Positions 48,772 through 55,698 of a stretch of 55,698 nucleotides of DNA are shown piece by piece. Below the pieces are notes generated by a model that saw only the letters and a program-made list of their open reading frames with translations, did no database searches and was not told the origin of the DNA. Source of the stretch: a virus. Both the position numbers and the translations under genes were made by a program. The stretch is from the IMG/VR virus record IMGVR_UViG_3300030329_001268, positions 1 to 55,698 of that record; one strand, given 5' to 3'. How positions within the stretch are numbered: position 1 is the first letter of the stretch; each line of letters begins with the position of its first letter.

Positions 48772-49386
48772 TTATCCTCTACCTAATAAACTATTACTTT
48801 CTTCTGATGGTTTTGGTTTTGCCATCAAACTAACTTCTTCAGGTACTTCAAAAGTTTCTATTTTTTGTGCCAATTCAGCAGGAATACTAGCGTCTGTAAT
48901 ATTTCCTGAAGCCTTTTTTTGTACCGCTTCTTCAAGACTATTAAGATCATTAGCAGATTTTGAAAGCATTTCTTCTGCATCTTCTTCTTCAAAGTCTTGA
49001 TCCTCTCCTCTATATATAGTATATTGAACACCTGCTTTTTCGCAAAGAGCCATAATCATATACATTAAAGGTTCAACAAGAATAAGAACCATATCAGGAT
49101 TCCATTTACCTTCTGTAAATCCTACATACAATAATTGCTGTACAATATCTGAAATAGGTACACCATCATTGACAGAACTTACTATACTTATATATGTATC
49201 TTCTTGTAAAAGACCTTGTAGTATATAATCTAATGCTTCTTGCATATCCGTAAATTCAGGCGGGCCTTCAAAAGGTTGTGGATTTTCAGGATCATTCATT
49301 AATGATTCACCAGGAATAGGTCTTTGCATTCTTCCTAATGCTTCTAATCCTGCTTCTTCGTACTGTACGTTTTGTTCAATTGCCAT
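48772..49386 (-). CDS. Acidic virion-associated protein (204 aa)
   Basis: Starts behind AGGAG. An acidic protein with a helical core, FTDMQEALDYILQGLLQEDT then DIVQQLLYVGFTEGKWNPDM and VLILVEPLMYMIMALCEKAG. A disordered tail carries Lys/Pro and Glu/Ser. It resembles small internal proteins near ejection genes in marine phages, but I cannot name a family. It ends one base before the next gene. Confidence 0.5.
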   Translation of the reverse strand: MAIEQNVQYEEAGLEALGRMQRPIPGESLMNDPENPQPFEGPPEFTDMQEALDYILQGLLQEDTYISIVSSVNDGVPISDIVQQLLYVGFTEGKWNPDMVLILVEPLMYMIMALCEKAGVQYTIYRGEDQDFEEEDAEEMLSKSANDLNSLEEAVQKKASGNITDASIPAELAQKIETFEVPEEVSLMAKPKPSEESNSLLGRG

Positions 49387-49395
49387 ATATTACTC

Positions 49396-50523
49396 CTATC
49401 CTAAAAATGTATTGCTAGGCACGTAGTTTCTAGTCATTCTAGGCGCTGCTTGTTCAGAGATAACTCCTGGCTCTACCCAAAAAGGTGTATACCTCTGATT
49501 TAAATACGCATGAAAATCTTCAAATCCGCTAAAGACTTGTGCTGACTGAGCATCCATATGAGAACCTCCATATCCGTATCCTTCTGACCTTACATCATTG
49601 TTAGTTCCTGTTGGACCAATAATACTTTCTAATTGAACTCCGTCTGAAGTATAGTATTGACCTACTGTTCCTCCATAAATAGTAGTAAATTCAGGATCTT
49701 CTCTTACACCTGCTGCTTCTAAAAGTTCATTTTTTACAAATTCACCAGGAACTTCTTTTCCTTTCTCTAAAATTTGTTCTTTTTGGTCTTCATAAATTTC
49801 TAATGCTTTATCTTTAAGAGATTTTTCTTCTGTAACAACTGTTTCGGTGTCTACTTCTTCTCGAGGTATATTGTCCGTTGCGTCAGGAGTTTGTGCTGTT
49901 TCTTCTGTAACATTTTCATTTTCTACTGTGCCTGTAGTTACTTCTGTAGTTTCAGGATAAGCCTTTTTCCATGCATCAGATTCTAATAAACTTTTAGGTT
50001 TAAAATCGGCAGCTTTAAAGGCTTCTTGTACTTCAGGAGTCATTTGATCATACCAAAGTTTTTCTCCGTCTTTCATAACAAAGGATTGTCCTTCCAATGT
50101 TCCTTTCCATCCATCTGAAAGCCATCTACTTGTATCATCTTTTAAAGTGTTGAATCCTGAAAAAGGATCAGCAAAATCTGTTAAGCCAACTTTGTTTCCT
50201 ATCCATTTTAAAGATCCTGTGATTGCTTCAGTAACTCCTTTATAAACAGTACCTGCTGCTTTTCCTGCATGATAAATACCTCTCATTACATGACCAAATG
50301 CTTTACCTGCAACATTACTTCCTGCTGCCAGTCTCGTTGCAAACTTTCCGAGGCTTCCCCAAAAAGATGCAGCGTAAGGCATAAGGAACATCATGCCAAT
50401 ATGACCAAGCATTCCCATTTTACCAAAGAATTTACCTACCTTTTTGAAAAGTTTTTTTATTCCTTTGCCAATTTTTTTGACAACTTTTTTAAAACCTTTC
50501 CAAATTTTACTTAACAATCCCAT
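49396..50523 (-). CDS. Predicted ejection protein with a cationic amphipathic N-terminus (375 aa)
   Basis: The first ~40 residues are almost only Lys, Gly, Phe, Ile and Val (GLLSKIWKGFKKVVKKIGKG, then IKKLFKKVGKFFGKMG), a pattern like membrane-active peptides. Small hydrophobic helices follow (LGHIGMMFLMPYAASFWGSL), and then a Glu/Thr-rich disordered middle (about 190-260). The C-terminal part is Gly/Tyr-rich (SEGYGYGGSHMDAQSAQVFS). It could bind DNA inside the head and then permeate or anchor in the host membrane during ejection. Both are inferred from composition and position. Confidence 0.55.
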   Translation of the reverse strand: MGLLSKIWKGFKKVVKKIGKGIKKLFKKVGKFFGKMGMLGHIGMMFLMPYAASFWGSLGKFATRLAAGSNVAGKAFGHVMRGIYHAGKAAGTVYKGVTEAITGSLKWIGNKVGLTDFADPFSGFNTLKDDTSRWLSDGWKGTLEGQSFVMKDGEKLWYDQMTPEVQEAFKAADFKPKSLLESDAWKKAYPETTEVTTGTVENENVTEETAQTPDATDNIPREEVDTETVVTEEKSLKDKALEIYEDQKEQILEKGKEVPGEFVKNELLEAAGVREDPEFTTIYGGTVGQYYTSDGVQLESIIGPTGTNNDVRSEGYGYGGSHMDAQSAQVFSGFEDFHAYLNQRYTPFWVEPGVISEQAAPRMTRNYVPSNTFLG

Positions 50524-50537
50524 TCTTATTTTCCTCC

Positions 50538-52598
50538 TTATCCAAAGAATCGTTTTACAAGTGCTTCAATAGTTCCTAGATTAGAACTCCAATTACTTGA
50601 TGCTTCACCTTCATTAGCAATTGCTGTTGCAAGTAATTGAGTTTTTCTAGTTTCTTCATTATCAGCCCATTTATTATCAAACGTTGCTTGATCTCTCATT
50701 TCTTGCCACAAAAATCCTAATGCCTGTGTGCTTAATCCAAAAGCGTTCATAGCATTTCTCATATTTGCTTCGTTGGCTGCAGCTGTATCAATCATATTTG
50801 ACTGCCTTCTCCATTGAACATTTGATTGTGCTACTGCTTGTGCATTGGCTTTGTTCCATTGTTCTCTATTAAAATCAACTTGATTATTATATTTATTAAT
50901 TTCTGTAACCATTGCAGCATTTGCTCTATTAAGGTCTGCTTCAATAGCAACTCTTCTTGCTTCTGCAGCGTTTTCTTGAGCAGCATTAAACTGTGCCATT
51001 GCAGTTTTTTGTTGAGCATTTGACAACTCTACCTGCTGTGCCATTGTAGCCATAAACTGCTGTGCTTGATTTGTTCCAATCATATTTGCATTTCGTGCTG
51101 CATTCTCAGCCGATTGGTTTGTAAGTAGTCGTTGTTGCTCAAGTTGAGCCTTTAGAACATGTCCTTGTTGTGCGTTACTTAAATTTTGCATATCCATACT
51201 TAAAAAAGACTGAGCATTTTGAGCAGCTAGTTTAGTATTAGCATCTAAGTTTGCCATATCTAAATTTGCCATGTTTGCTGCATTTTGTAAAACAGCAGTA
51301 TTTTCAGCACTAGTATCTGTTAATGATACAGTTTGTAAAAACTTACTATTAGATAATCTAGTCTGTTGTTCAGCACTAAAATTAGCCATGTCCATTTGAA
51401 AAACATTGTTAGCATTTGCTAATGCTGTTTGTTGTGCCATCTGAGCGTCTGCTTGTGCAGCTTGTGCTTCTATGCCTCTTTGATTAAAAACACTTTCTTT
51501 TATAGATTGAGCATTGCTTTGTGCTAAAGGAATTGCTGCAGTTATAAAACTATTTATTAAAGCATCTCTACCAACACTAGAGGCTTCTAATCCTCTTTTT
51601 GCTAACATATTATTAACTGCCGCTACAGCAGGTCTAGCAAATATAGGGATCTCTCCTTCTTCTACACCTTCTAATAACGTTGTTAATTGGTGAGAAACAA
51701 GCGCTTCTTCAGGAAGCCCTGCAATCATTCCTCGCTCTGCTTCTGTGTAATCTCCTACTTTATCTTCTAAAGCATCAGGATTGTTTCCAATATCTTGAAT
51801 TTGTTCTTCGGTTAATCCTGCTTTTCTTAGTTGTTTTTTAGCACGTAGCATTCTAGGAAGATTAGTACCTGCAACTTTTGCTGCTGTTGCTTTGGCTTGA
51901 GGACTAACAGTACCAGTAACTATTTGAGATAATGCCTGAGATGCTTGGTCTTGATCAACACTAATTCCTTGAGCCGAAAGACTTAGACTTGCTTCTTGAA
52001 CTTCGGCTACTGCTTCATCGCTTAATGTTCCTTCTTTTCCTTTAATAAAAGGACTGTCAGCAACTTTAGCAGCTGTCATTGTTGCTACAGGTCTGTCTTT
52101 TCCTCTTCTAGCAGCGGATGCTTTACCTGTTGCTACTGTTTCTTCGTCAGGTTGTACTATTTTTTCTGCTGTCGCATCACCTGGATCTACCATCTGCCTT
52201 GCTGAACCCGCAATGGCTTTGTTCGTCTTTGCTGTTTTTATTTTAGCAGAATCAGGAAGTTCTCCTGTTAATGCAGAAGATACTTTTTCTCTAACTGATG
52301 TTGCGCTTTCATCTGTAATATCTGCATATTGTCCGCTTCCTTGTCCTCCGGGTGTCCATTCATATCCTGTCTTAGCAGGATCATAATTAGGAACACCTGG
52401 GGTAGAAGGAGTATTAGGACTGTTAGGATCGTTAGGATCAGGGTTATTTGCATGATATGTATTGTATGCTTCCAGTGCAAACTCAAATTCATCTTGCGAT
52501 GAAAAATCTCTTCTATATGGTCTTACACCATGCCAAAGCCTGACTCTTCCGCCCTTTCTGTAATCTTCTCTAACTACTGTATTTCTTTTACGTGTCAT
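50538..52598 (-). CDS. Predicted internal virion protein, Ala/Asn/Gln-rich coiled coil (686 aa)
   Basis: Residues about 1-130 are basic then Pro/Gly-rich (NDPNDPNSPNTPSTPGVP). About 130-340 is helical with ATAAKVAGTNLPRMLRAKKQ and a DUF-like 'GLTEEQIQDIGN' turn. About 380-640 is an extended Ala/Asn/Gln-rich helical region (QAQQFMATMAQQVELSNAQQ; NAAEARRVAIEADLNRANAA). Such long Gln/Ala coiled coils are typical of internal core proteins such as T7 gp14/15. It lies in the ejection-protein cluster and is preceded by TM and connector genes. Confidence 0.6.
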   Translation of the reverse strand: MTRKRNTVVREDYRKGGRVRLWHGVRPYRRDFSSQDEFEFALEAYNTYHANNPDPNDPNSPNTPSTPGVPNYDPAKTGYEWTPGGQGSGQYADITDESATSVREKVSSALTGELPDSAKIKTAKTNKAIAGSARQMVDPGDATAEKIVQPDEETVATGKASAARRGKDRPVATMTAAKVADSPFIKGKEGTLSDEAVAEVQEASLSLSAQGISVDQDQASQALSQIVTGTVSPQAKATAAKVAGTNLPRMLRAKKQLRKAGLTEEQIQDIGNNPDALEDKVGDYTEAERGMIAGLPEEALVSHQLTTLLEGVEEGEIPIFARPAVAAVNNMLAKRGLEASSVGRDALINSFITAAIPLAQSNAQSIKESVFNQRGIEAQAAQADAQMAQQTALANANNVFQMDMANFSAEQQTRLSNSKFLQTVSLTDTSAENTAVLQNAANMANLDMANLDANTKLAAQNAQSFLSMDMQNLSNAQQGHVLKAQLEQQRLLTNQSAENAARNANMIGTNQAQQFMATMAQQVELSNAQQKTAMAQFNAAQENAAEARRVAIEADLNRANAAMVTEINKYNNQVDFNREQWNKANAQAVAQSNVQWRRQSNMIDTAAANEANMRNAMNAFGLSTQALGFLWQEMRDQATFDNKWADNEETRKTQLLATAIANEGEASSNWSSNLGTIEALVKRFFG

Positions 52599-52609
52599 TG
52601 TTTTTCCTA

Positions 52610-52852
52610 TTATTTAACCTCAAATAGTTTATCAAGTTTATCTTCTAATTTATTTAACATACGAACTAATCGATCCATGTTTGTTTCTAATTCTTCTTTT
52701 GTTACATAATCTCTTGCAACTTCTTCTCTAGTTTTATTTAAAAGAACATCTATTCTTTTATTCTCATTAGCATTTTCTCTCATCCCATATATTATAGGCG
52801 CTAATACTAACGTTATAAAAGCGATCCAAATTTCCATTGCTTGTAATTCCAT
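52610..52852 (-). CDS. Small membrane-anchored coiled-coil protein (80 aa)
   Basis: An N-terminal membrane segment (EIWIAFITLVLAPIIYGM) is followed by a charged coiled coil (DYVTKEELETNMDRLVRMLN, KLEDKLDKLFEVK). This is the layout of XhlA-like and inner-membrane spanin-like proteins. The start may be ATG 52852 or ATG 52837, and both have only weak ribosome sites. A lysis or membrane-contact role is plausible. Confidence 0.6.
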   Translation of the reverse strand: MELQAMEIWIAFITLVLAPIIYGMRENANENKRIDVLLNKTREEVARDYVTKEELETNMDRLVRMLNKLEDKLDKLFEVK

Positions 52853-52854
52853 TT

Positions 52855-53412
52855 CTAGTTTCCAAATTCTTTTTTAAATTCTAAATTATAAGCATTCTGA
52901 CGTTTAGTAAAATAATCAGGATCTGCTTCTTTTCCTTCTACAAAGTTTTTTACTTCGTTATTTGTTTTTTTCCAAACTTTATAATAATCAGTTTTTCTAA
53001 GTTTAGATGCATATTTAAATGTTTTTTCGTGGTTCTGCATAAAGAAAATAATATATTCACCATTTGTTATATCTGTATTTCCTACTACTTCACTCCATTC
53101 AGGATGATCTTCTACAAAAACTAATCCTCTTTCTTCTGCAAGTTTTTGTGTTTTTCGTGCTACTTTAAAAGTTTCTTGTATGCTCCATCTATCTTTTTCA
53201 AAAATAAGTAAAGTTATATCGTGTTTACTTAGATCCATTTCTTTAACACAAATTGCAATATCTTCATCGGGCCTATCATTATTAAACTCTATAATGTTTA
53301 ATCTTTTAGAAATTCTTGCTTCTTTAGCATATGGACAAACAGGTAAATTTCCAAAATCAATATTAGGTTTTTCTACAAAATTTTTGATCCATAGATCAAT
53401 TGCATGTTTCAT
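52855..53412 (-). CDS. Hypothetical protein with a CPYA motif (185 aa)
   Basis: The N-terminal half has NLPVCPYAKEARISKRLNII, a conserved-looking Cys-Pro-Tyr-Ala turn, then ITLLIFEKDRWSIQETFKVA. It resembles the CPFA-type start of DUF1415 proteins, but the match is loose. The rest is helical and charged. It begins on the last base of the upstream stop (53412). Function unknown. Confidence 0.5.
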   Translation of the reverse strand: MKHAIDLWIKNFVEKPNIDFGNLPVCPYAKEARISKRLNIIEFNNDRPDEDIAICVKEMDLSKHDITLLIFEKDRWSIQETFKVARKTQKLAEERGLVFVEDHPEWSEVVGNTDITNGEYIIFFMQNHEKTFKYASKLRKTDYYKVWKKTNNEVKNFVEGKEADPDYFTKRQNAYNLEFKKEFGN

Positions 53413-53960
53413 TAAACAATTACCGAGATAACTAATTTTTTATACGTCTGTCCGTAATGGTCTTCTATTGTTTCAGGAGTTGTATACGTTATCCATCCCT
53501 CATTAACTGATTTATCCCATGCTGCTTCCATTCCTGATCCTTCAAAAGTCCATGTTGAAAAAGTTGTTTCATCAGGAGCAAGACTTTTAAAAAAAGCATC
53601 TAACTTTTGATGGTACTCTGCTGTGTAACTCCAACCTTGGCTTCCACTTGCATCTTGTCGCATAAGATCCATCATGTGACAATACATTCCATTTTTCTCA
53701 CGTATTGCATAATTATAATTTACAATCCGACCATCTATATCTATTTTAAAAATAATAGATCCTGTACTTGAATCTTCATACCTGGCTCTTAATGCTTCAA
53801 ACTTTTCATCATTAGTACTAGAAACAGTTAATTCAAATTCTTCCCATACAATATTCGGAATAGGACTAGCATCTAAATAAGGTAAAGATTTATCAAAACA
53901 ATCTCTTAAAATAGCCTGATCTATATCACTATAATTAATTTGTGTTACAGTCATTGTCAT
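53412..53960 (-). CDS. Hypothetical protein between fibre and membrane genes (182 aa)
   Basis: ATG 53960 is chosen because GGGAGGAAG lies 8 nt upstream, at the end of the fibre gene; an upstream ATG at 53987 would place that site inside the gene. The protein shows alternating strands and helices (FELTVSSTNDEKFEALRARY, GSIIFKIDIDGRIVNYNYAI) and a C-terminal GWITYTTPETIEDHYGQTYK. It may be a fibre-assembly or baseplate-like partner. No family recognised. Confidence 0.55.
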   Translation of the reverse strand: MTMTVTQINYSDIDQAILRDCFDKSLPYLDASPIPNIVWEEFELTVSSTNDEKFEALRARYEDSSTGSIIFKIDIDGRIVNYNYAIREKNGMYCHMMDLMRQDASGSQGWSYTAEYHQKLDAFFKSLAPDETTFSTWTFEGSGMEAAWDKSVNEGWITYTTPETIEDHYGQTYKKLVISVIV

Positions 53961-53961
53961 T

Positions 53962-55698
53962 TTAATCTTCCTCCCACGAATCGCCATCCCAATATCTAGC
54001 GTTATGCGCAGATCCCGATGCTACTTCTGTTTCAATAATAGAACCAGTGTTTCCTGTTGCAGTACTTCTTTCAAAAACTGTAGTGTTTGTATCAAACGTT
54101 GTAGTTGTACTTTTAGTAGTGTCTGTTGTTTTACTCGTTCCACTTGCTCTACTAGTTGCAGTGCTTTTACTTGTTCCTGTAGCATATGCAGTTTGAAAGG
54201 CAGTAGTAGTATTTTTACTAGTTGCAGTTGCTTTACTAGTTGCAGTTGCAAAAGCAGTTGTAGTAGTTCCTGCTGTGTTTGTTTGGAACGAAGTATCAGT
54301 TGCTTTGCTCGTTCCTGTAGCGCTTGTAGTATCTTTAGTAGTTGCTATTGTTGTATCAGTAGCGGTAGTTTTACTCGTTCCAGTCGCTTTTGAAGTATCA
54401 TAAGCAGTTGTTGTGTTTGTATCAAATACGCTTGTTGTACTTCTACTTGTTGCTGTAGCGCTTGATGTGTCGTATGTAGTAGTTGTATCAAACGTTGTAG
54501 TAGTGTTTGTTCCTCTACTAGTTCCTGTTGCAATTGCAGTATCCGTATCAAAAGTTGTAGTCGTACCATAAGTAGTTGTAGTATTAGTTGCAATTGTTGT
54601 ATCAGTTGCTGTAGCCTTACTAGTTGCTGTTGCTTTTGAAGTATCATACGTAGTTGTAGTATCAGTATCAAAAGTTGTAGTAGTATTTGTTGCTATTACA
54701 GTGTCTTCGTCTGTTGACTTACTGGTAGCAGTAGCATAAGCAGTTGCAGTATCAAAAGTTGTAGTAGTGTCAAATGATGTAGTAGTGTTTGTTGCTATTA
54801 CAGTGTCTTCATCTGTTGATCTACTTGTGCCTGTTGCTTTACTTGTTGCAGTATTGAAACTATAAGTTGTTCCAGTTGTTTTACTTGTATTATAAGTAGT
54901 TGTAGTATTAAAACTATACGTTGTTCCAGTATCTCTACTTGTTCCAGTATTTTTGCTTGTTCCTTTACTAGTATTAAATGTAGTCGTTCTGCTTGTATTA
55001 AATGTAGTAGACCTGCTTGTATTATATGTTGTTGACCTACTCGTATTAAATGTTGTAGTTTTGCTTGTATTAAAAGTATAACTAGTATTCCTAGATCCAG
55101 AGGTACTCTTAGTTCCTGAAGTTGCTGTACTAAAACTATAACTTGTATTAAAACTGTATGTAGTATTTCTACTTCCTGATGTGCTAGTACTTTTAGTTCC
55201 TGATGTCGAAGTTGATCTTGAAGTACTATTACTCAGTTGGTTATTTTTTCCGTAATACGTTGTCCAGGTTGTCGTTGTATTAAAACTATATCCTGTATTA
55301 GTGTTAAAACTGTATGAAGTACTTCTGCTTCCTGATGTACTTGTTGTGCCTGATGTTGTGGTATTAAAACTATATCCTGTATTAAAACTGTAACTTGTAG
55401 ATTTACTTCCTGACGTATTAAACGTAGTTGTTCTACTTGTATTATATGTAGTATTTCTACTTGTATTAAACGTAGTTGTTCTACTTGTATTATATGTTGT
55501 CGACCTACTTGTGTTATATGTAGTATTAAACGAAGTAGTTGTATTAAACGAAGTAGTAGTGTTTGTAGCACCGCTAGTTGCTGTAGACTTACTTGTATTA
55601 TACGTAGTTGTCGTATTCGTATCGCCTGATGTTGCTGTATCAAAAGTCGTTGTAGTATCAAACGAAGTTGTAGTCGCAGTACCATACGCTGTTTCAGT
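53962..55698 (-). CDS. Thr-rich tail fibre-like protein, repeat region and C-terminus (578 aa visible)
   Basis: The frame is open from the right window edge to TAA 53964-53962. Nearly all of it is short repeats such as TTFNTSRSTTYNTSR, YSFNTSYSFSTATSG and TATSKATDTTIATNT. Thr, Ser, Asn and aromatic residues recur every 4-8 positions, as in beta-helical shafts. The last ~30 residues form a small end: SIIETEVASGSAHNARYWDG and DSWEED. The N-terminus is the fragment at 1-271. The two edge pieces suggest a genome circularised or permuted within this gene. It is likely a fibre or surface-decorating protein with highly variable repeats. Confidence 0.7.
   Translation of the reverse strand, partial: TETAYGTATTTSFDTTTTFDTATSGDTNTTTTYNTSKSTATSGATNTTTSFNTTTSFNTTYNTSRSTTYNTSRTTTFNTSRNTTYNTSRTTTFNTSGSKSTSYSFNTGYSFNTTTSGTTSTSGSRSTSYSFNTNTGYSFNTTTTWTTYYGKNNQLSNSTSRSTSTSGTKSTSTSGSRNTTYSFNTSYSFSTATSGTKSTSGSRNTSYTFNTSKTTTFNTSRSTTYNTSRSTTFNTSRTTTFNTSKGTSKNTGTSRDTGTTYSFNTTTTYNTSKTTGTTYSFNTATSKATGTSRSTDEDTVIATNTTTSFDTTTTFDTATAYATATSKSTDEDTVIATNTTTTFDTDTTTTYDTSKATATSKATATDTTIATNTTTTYGTTTTFDTDTAIATGTSRGTNTTTTFDTTTTYDTSSATATSRSTTSVFDTNTTTAYDTSKATGTSKTTATDTTIATTKDTTSATGTSKATDTSFQTNTAGTTTTAFATATSKATATSKNTTTAFQTAYATGTSKSTATSRASGTSKTTDTTKSTTTTFDTNTTVFERSTATGNTGSIIETEVASGSAHNARYWDGDSWEED

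Noticed and set aside
53962-55698. Diversity-generating retroelement acting on the fibre repeats
   Set aside because: No reverse transcriptase, no template repeat and no A-biased variable region were found in the window.
1-55698. Assignment to the HMO-2011 group of marine podoviruses
   Set aside because: Genome size and layout are similar, but the DnaJ-like insert described in that group's polymerase is not visible here. Relationship left open.

Overview
The window looks like an essentially complete genome of an AT-rich marine podovirus, a short-tailed dsDNA phage. It has two large transcription blocks. One runs on the minus strand from the small terminase (15469) down to position 1. It appears to continue, through a gene cut by both contig ends, from 55698 down to 33711. 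The other runs on the plus strand from 16228 to 33714. The low G+C by eye, class II ribonucleotide reductase, Hsp20, Gp88-family protein and genome size fit phages of abundant marine alphaproteobacteria such as SAR11 or SAR116. The host is inferred, not shown. I see no integrase, no repressor that I recognise and no single-subunit RNA polymerase. Several near-consensus sigma70 promoters with 17-nt spacers suggest dependence on host polymerase. Tyrosine at the Pol I position equivalent to 762 is the state associated with lytic marine phages.

Minus strand, 15469 to 1: small terminase, several tiny genes, a pair of glycosyltransferase-like genes, a recombinase-type HTH protein, large terminase, a 728-aa portal whose disordered tail is overprinted by an 80-aa gene, an acidic structural protein, scaffold, major capsid protein, two tiny basic proteins, an adaptor, a predicted tail hub protein and a repeat-rich fibre. 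The very long portal with adaptor and hub resembles a P22-type neck. Minus strand, 55698 to 33711: the rest of the Thr-rich fibre cut by the contig ends, four predicted ejection or internal virion proteins including a 2730-aa giant with a SleB-like hydrolase domain, a holin with small membrane proteins, Hsp20, and two large secreted low-complexity proteins.

Plus strand, 16228 to 33714: a first gene enclosed by a long inverted repeat, small early proteins including Gp88, a cytosine-C5 methyltransferase in three pieces, a gp2.5-like ssDNA-binding protein, primase-helicase, DNA polymerase A, three nucleases (GIY-YIG, PD-(D/E)XK, endonuclease I), a DUF3310 protein and class II RNR. It ends with an accessory cassette: JmjC/cupin oxygenase, GT-A glycosyltransferase, radical SAM/SPASM protein, SDR-like protein and GT29-like glycosyltransferase.

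The regulatory DNA is the richest part. The 758-bp divergent control region holds opposed sigma70 promoters and a phased array of TTGACA repeats. The first early gene may carry an mRNA switch in which its two ends pair. A compact H-type pseudoknot lies before the SSB gene. The phage hsp20 is preceded by a leader that closely matches the ROSE type of RNA thermometer. These RNA elements and the accessory cassette are the best candidates for undescribed biology.
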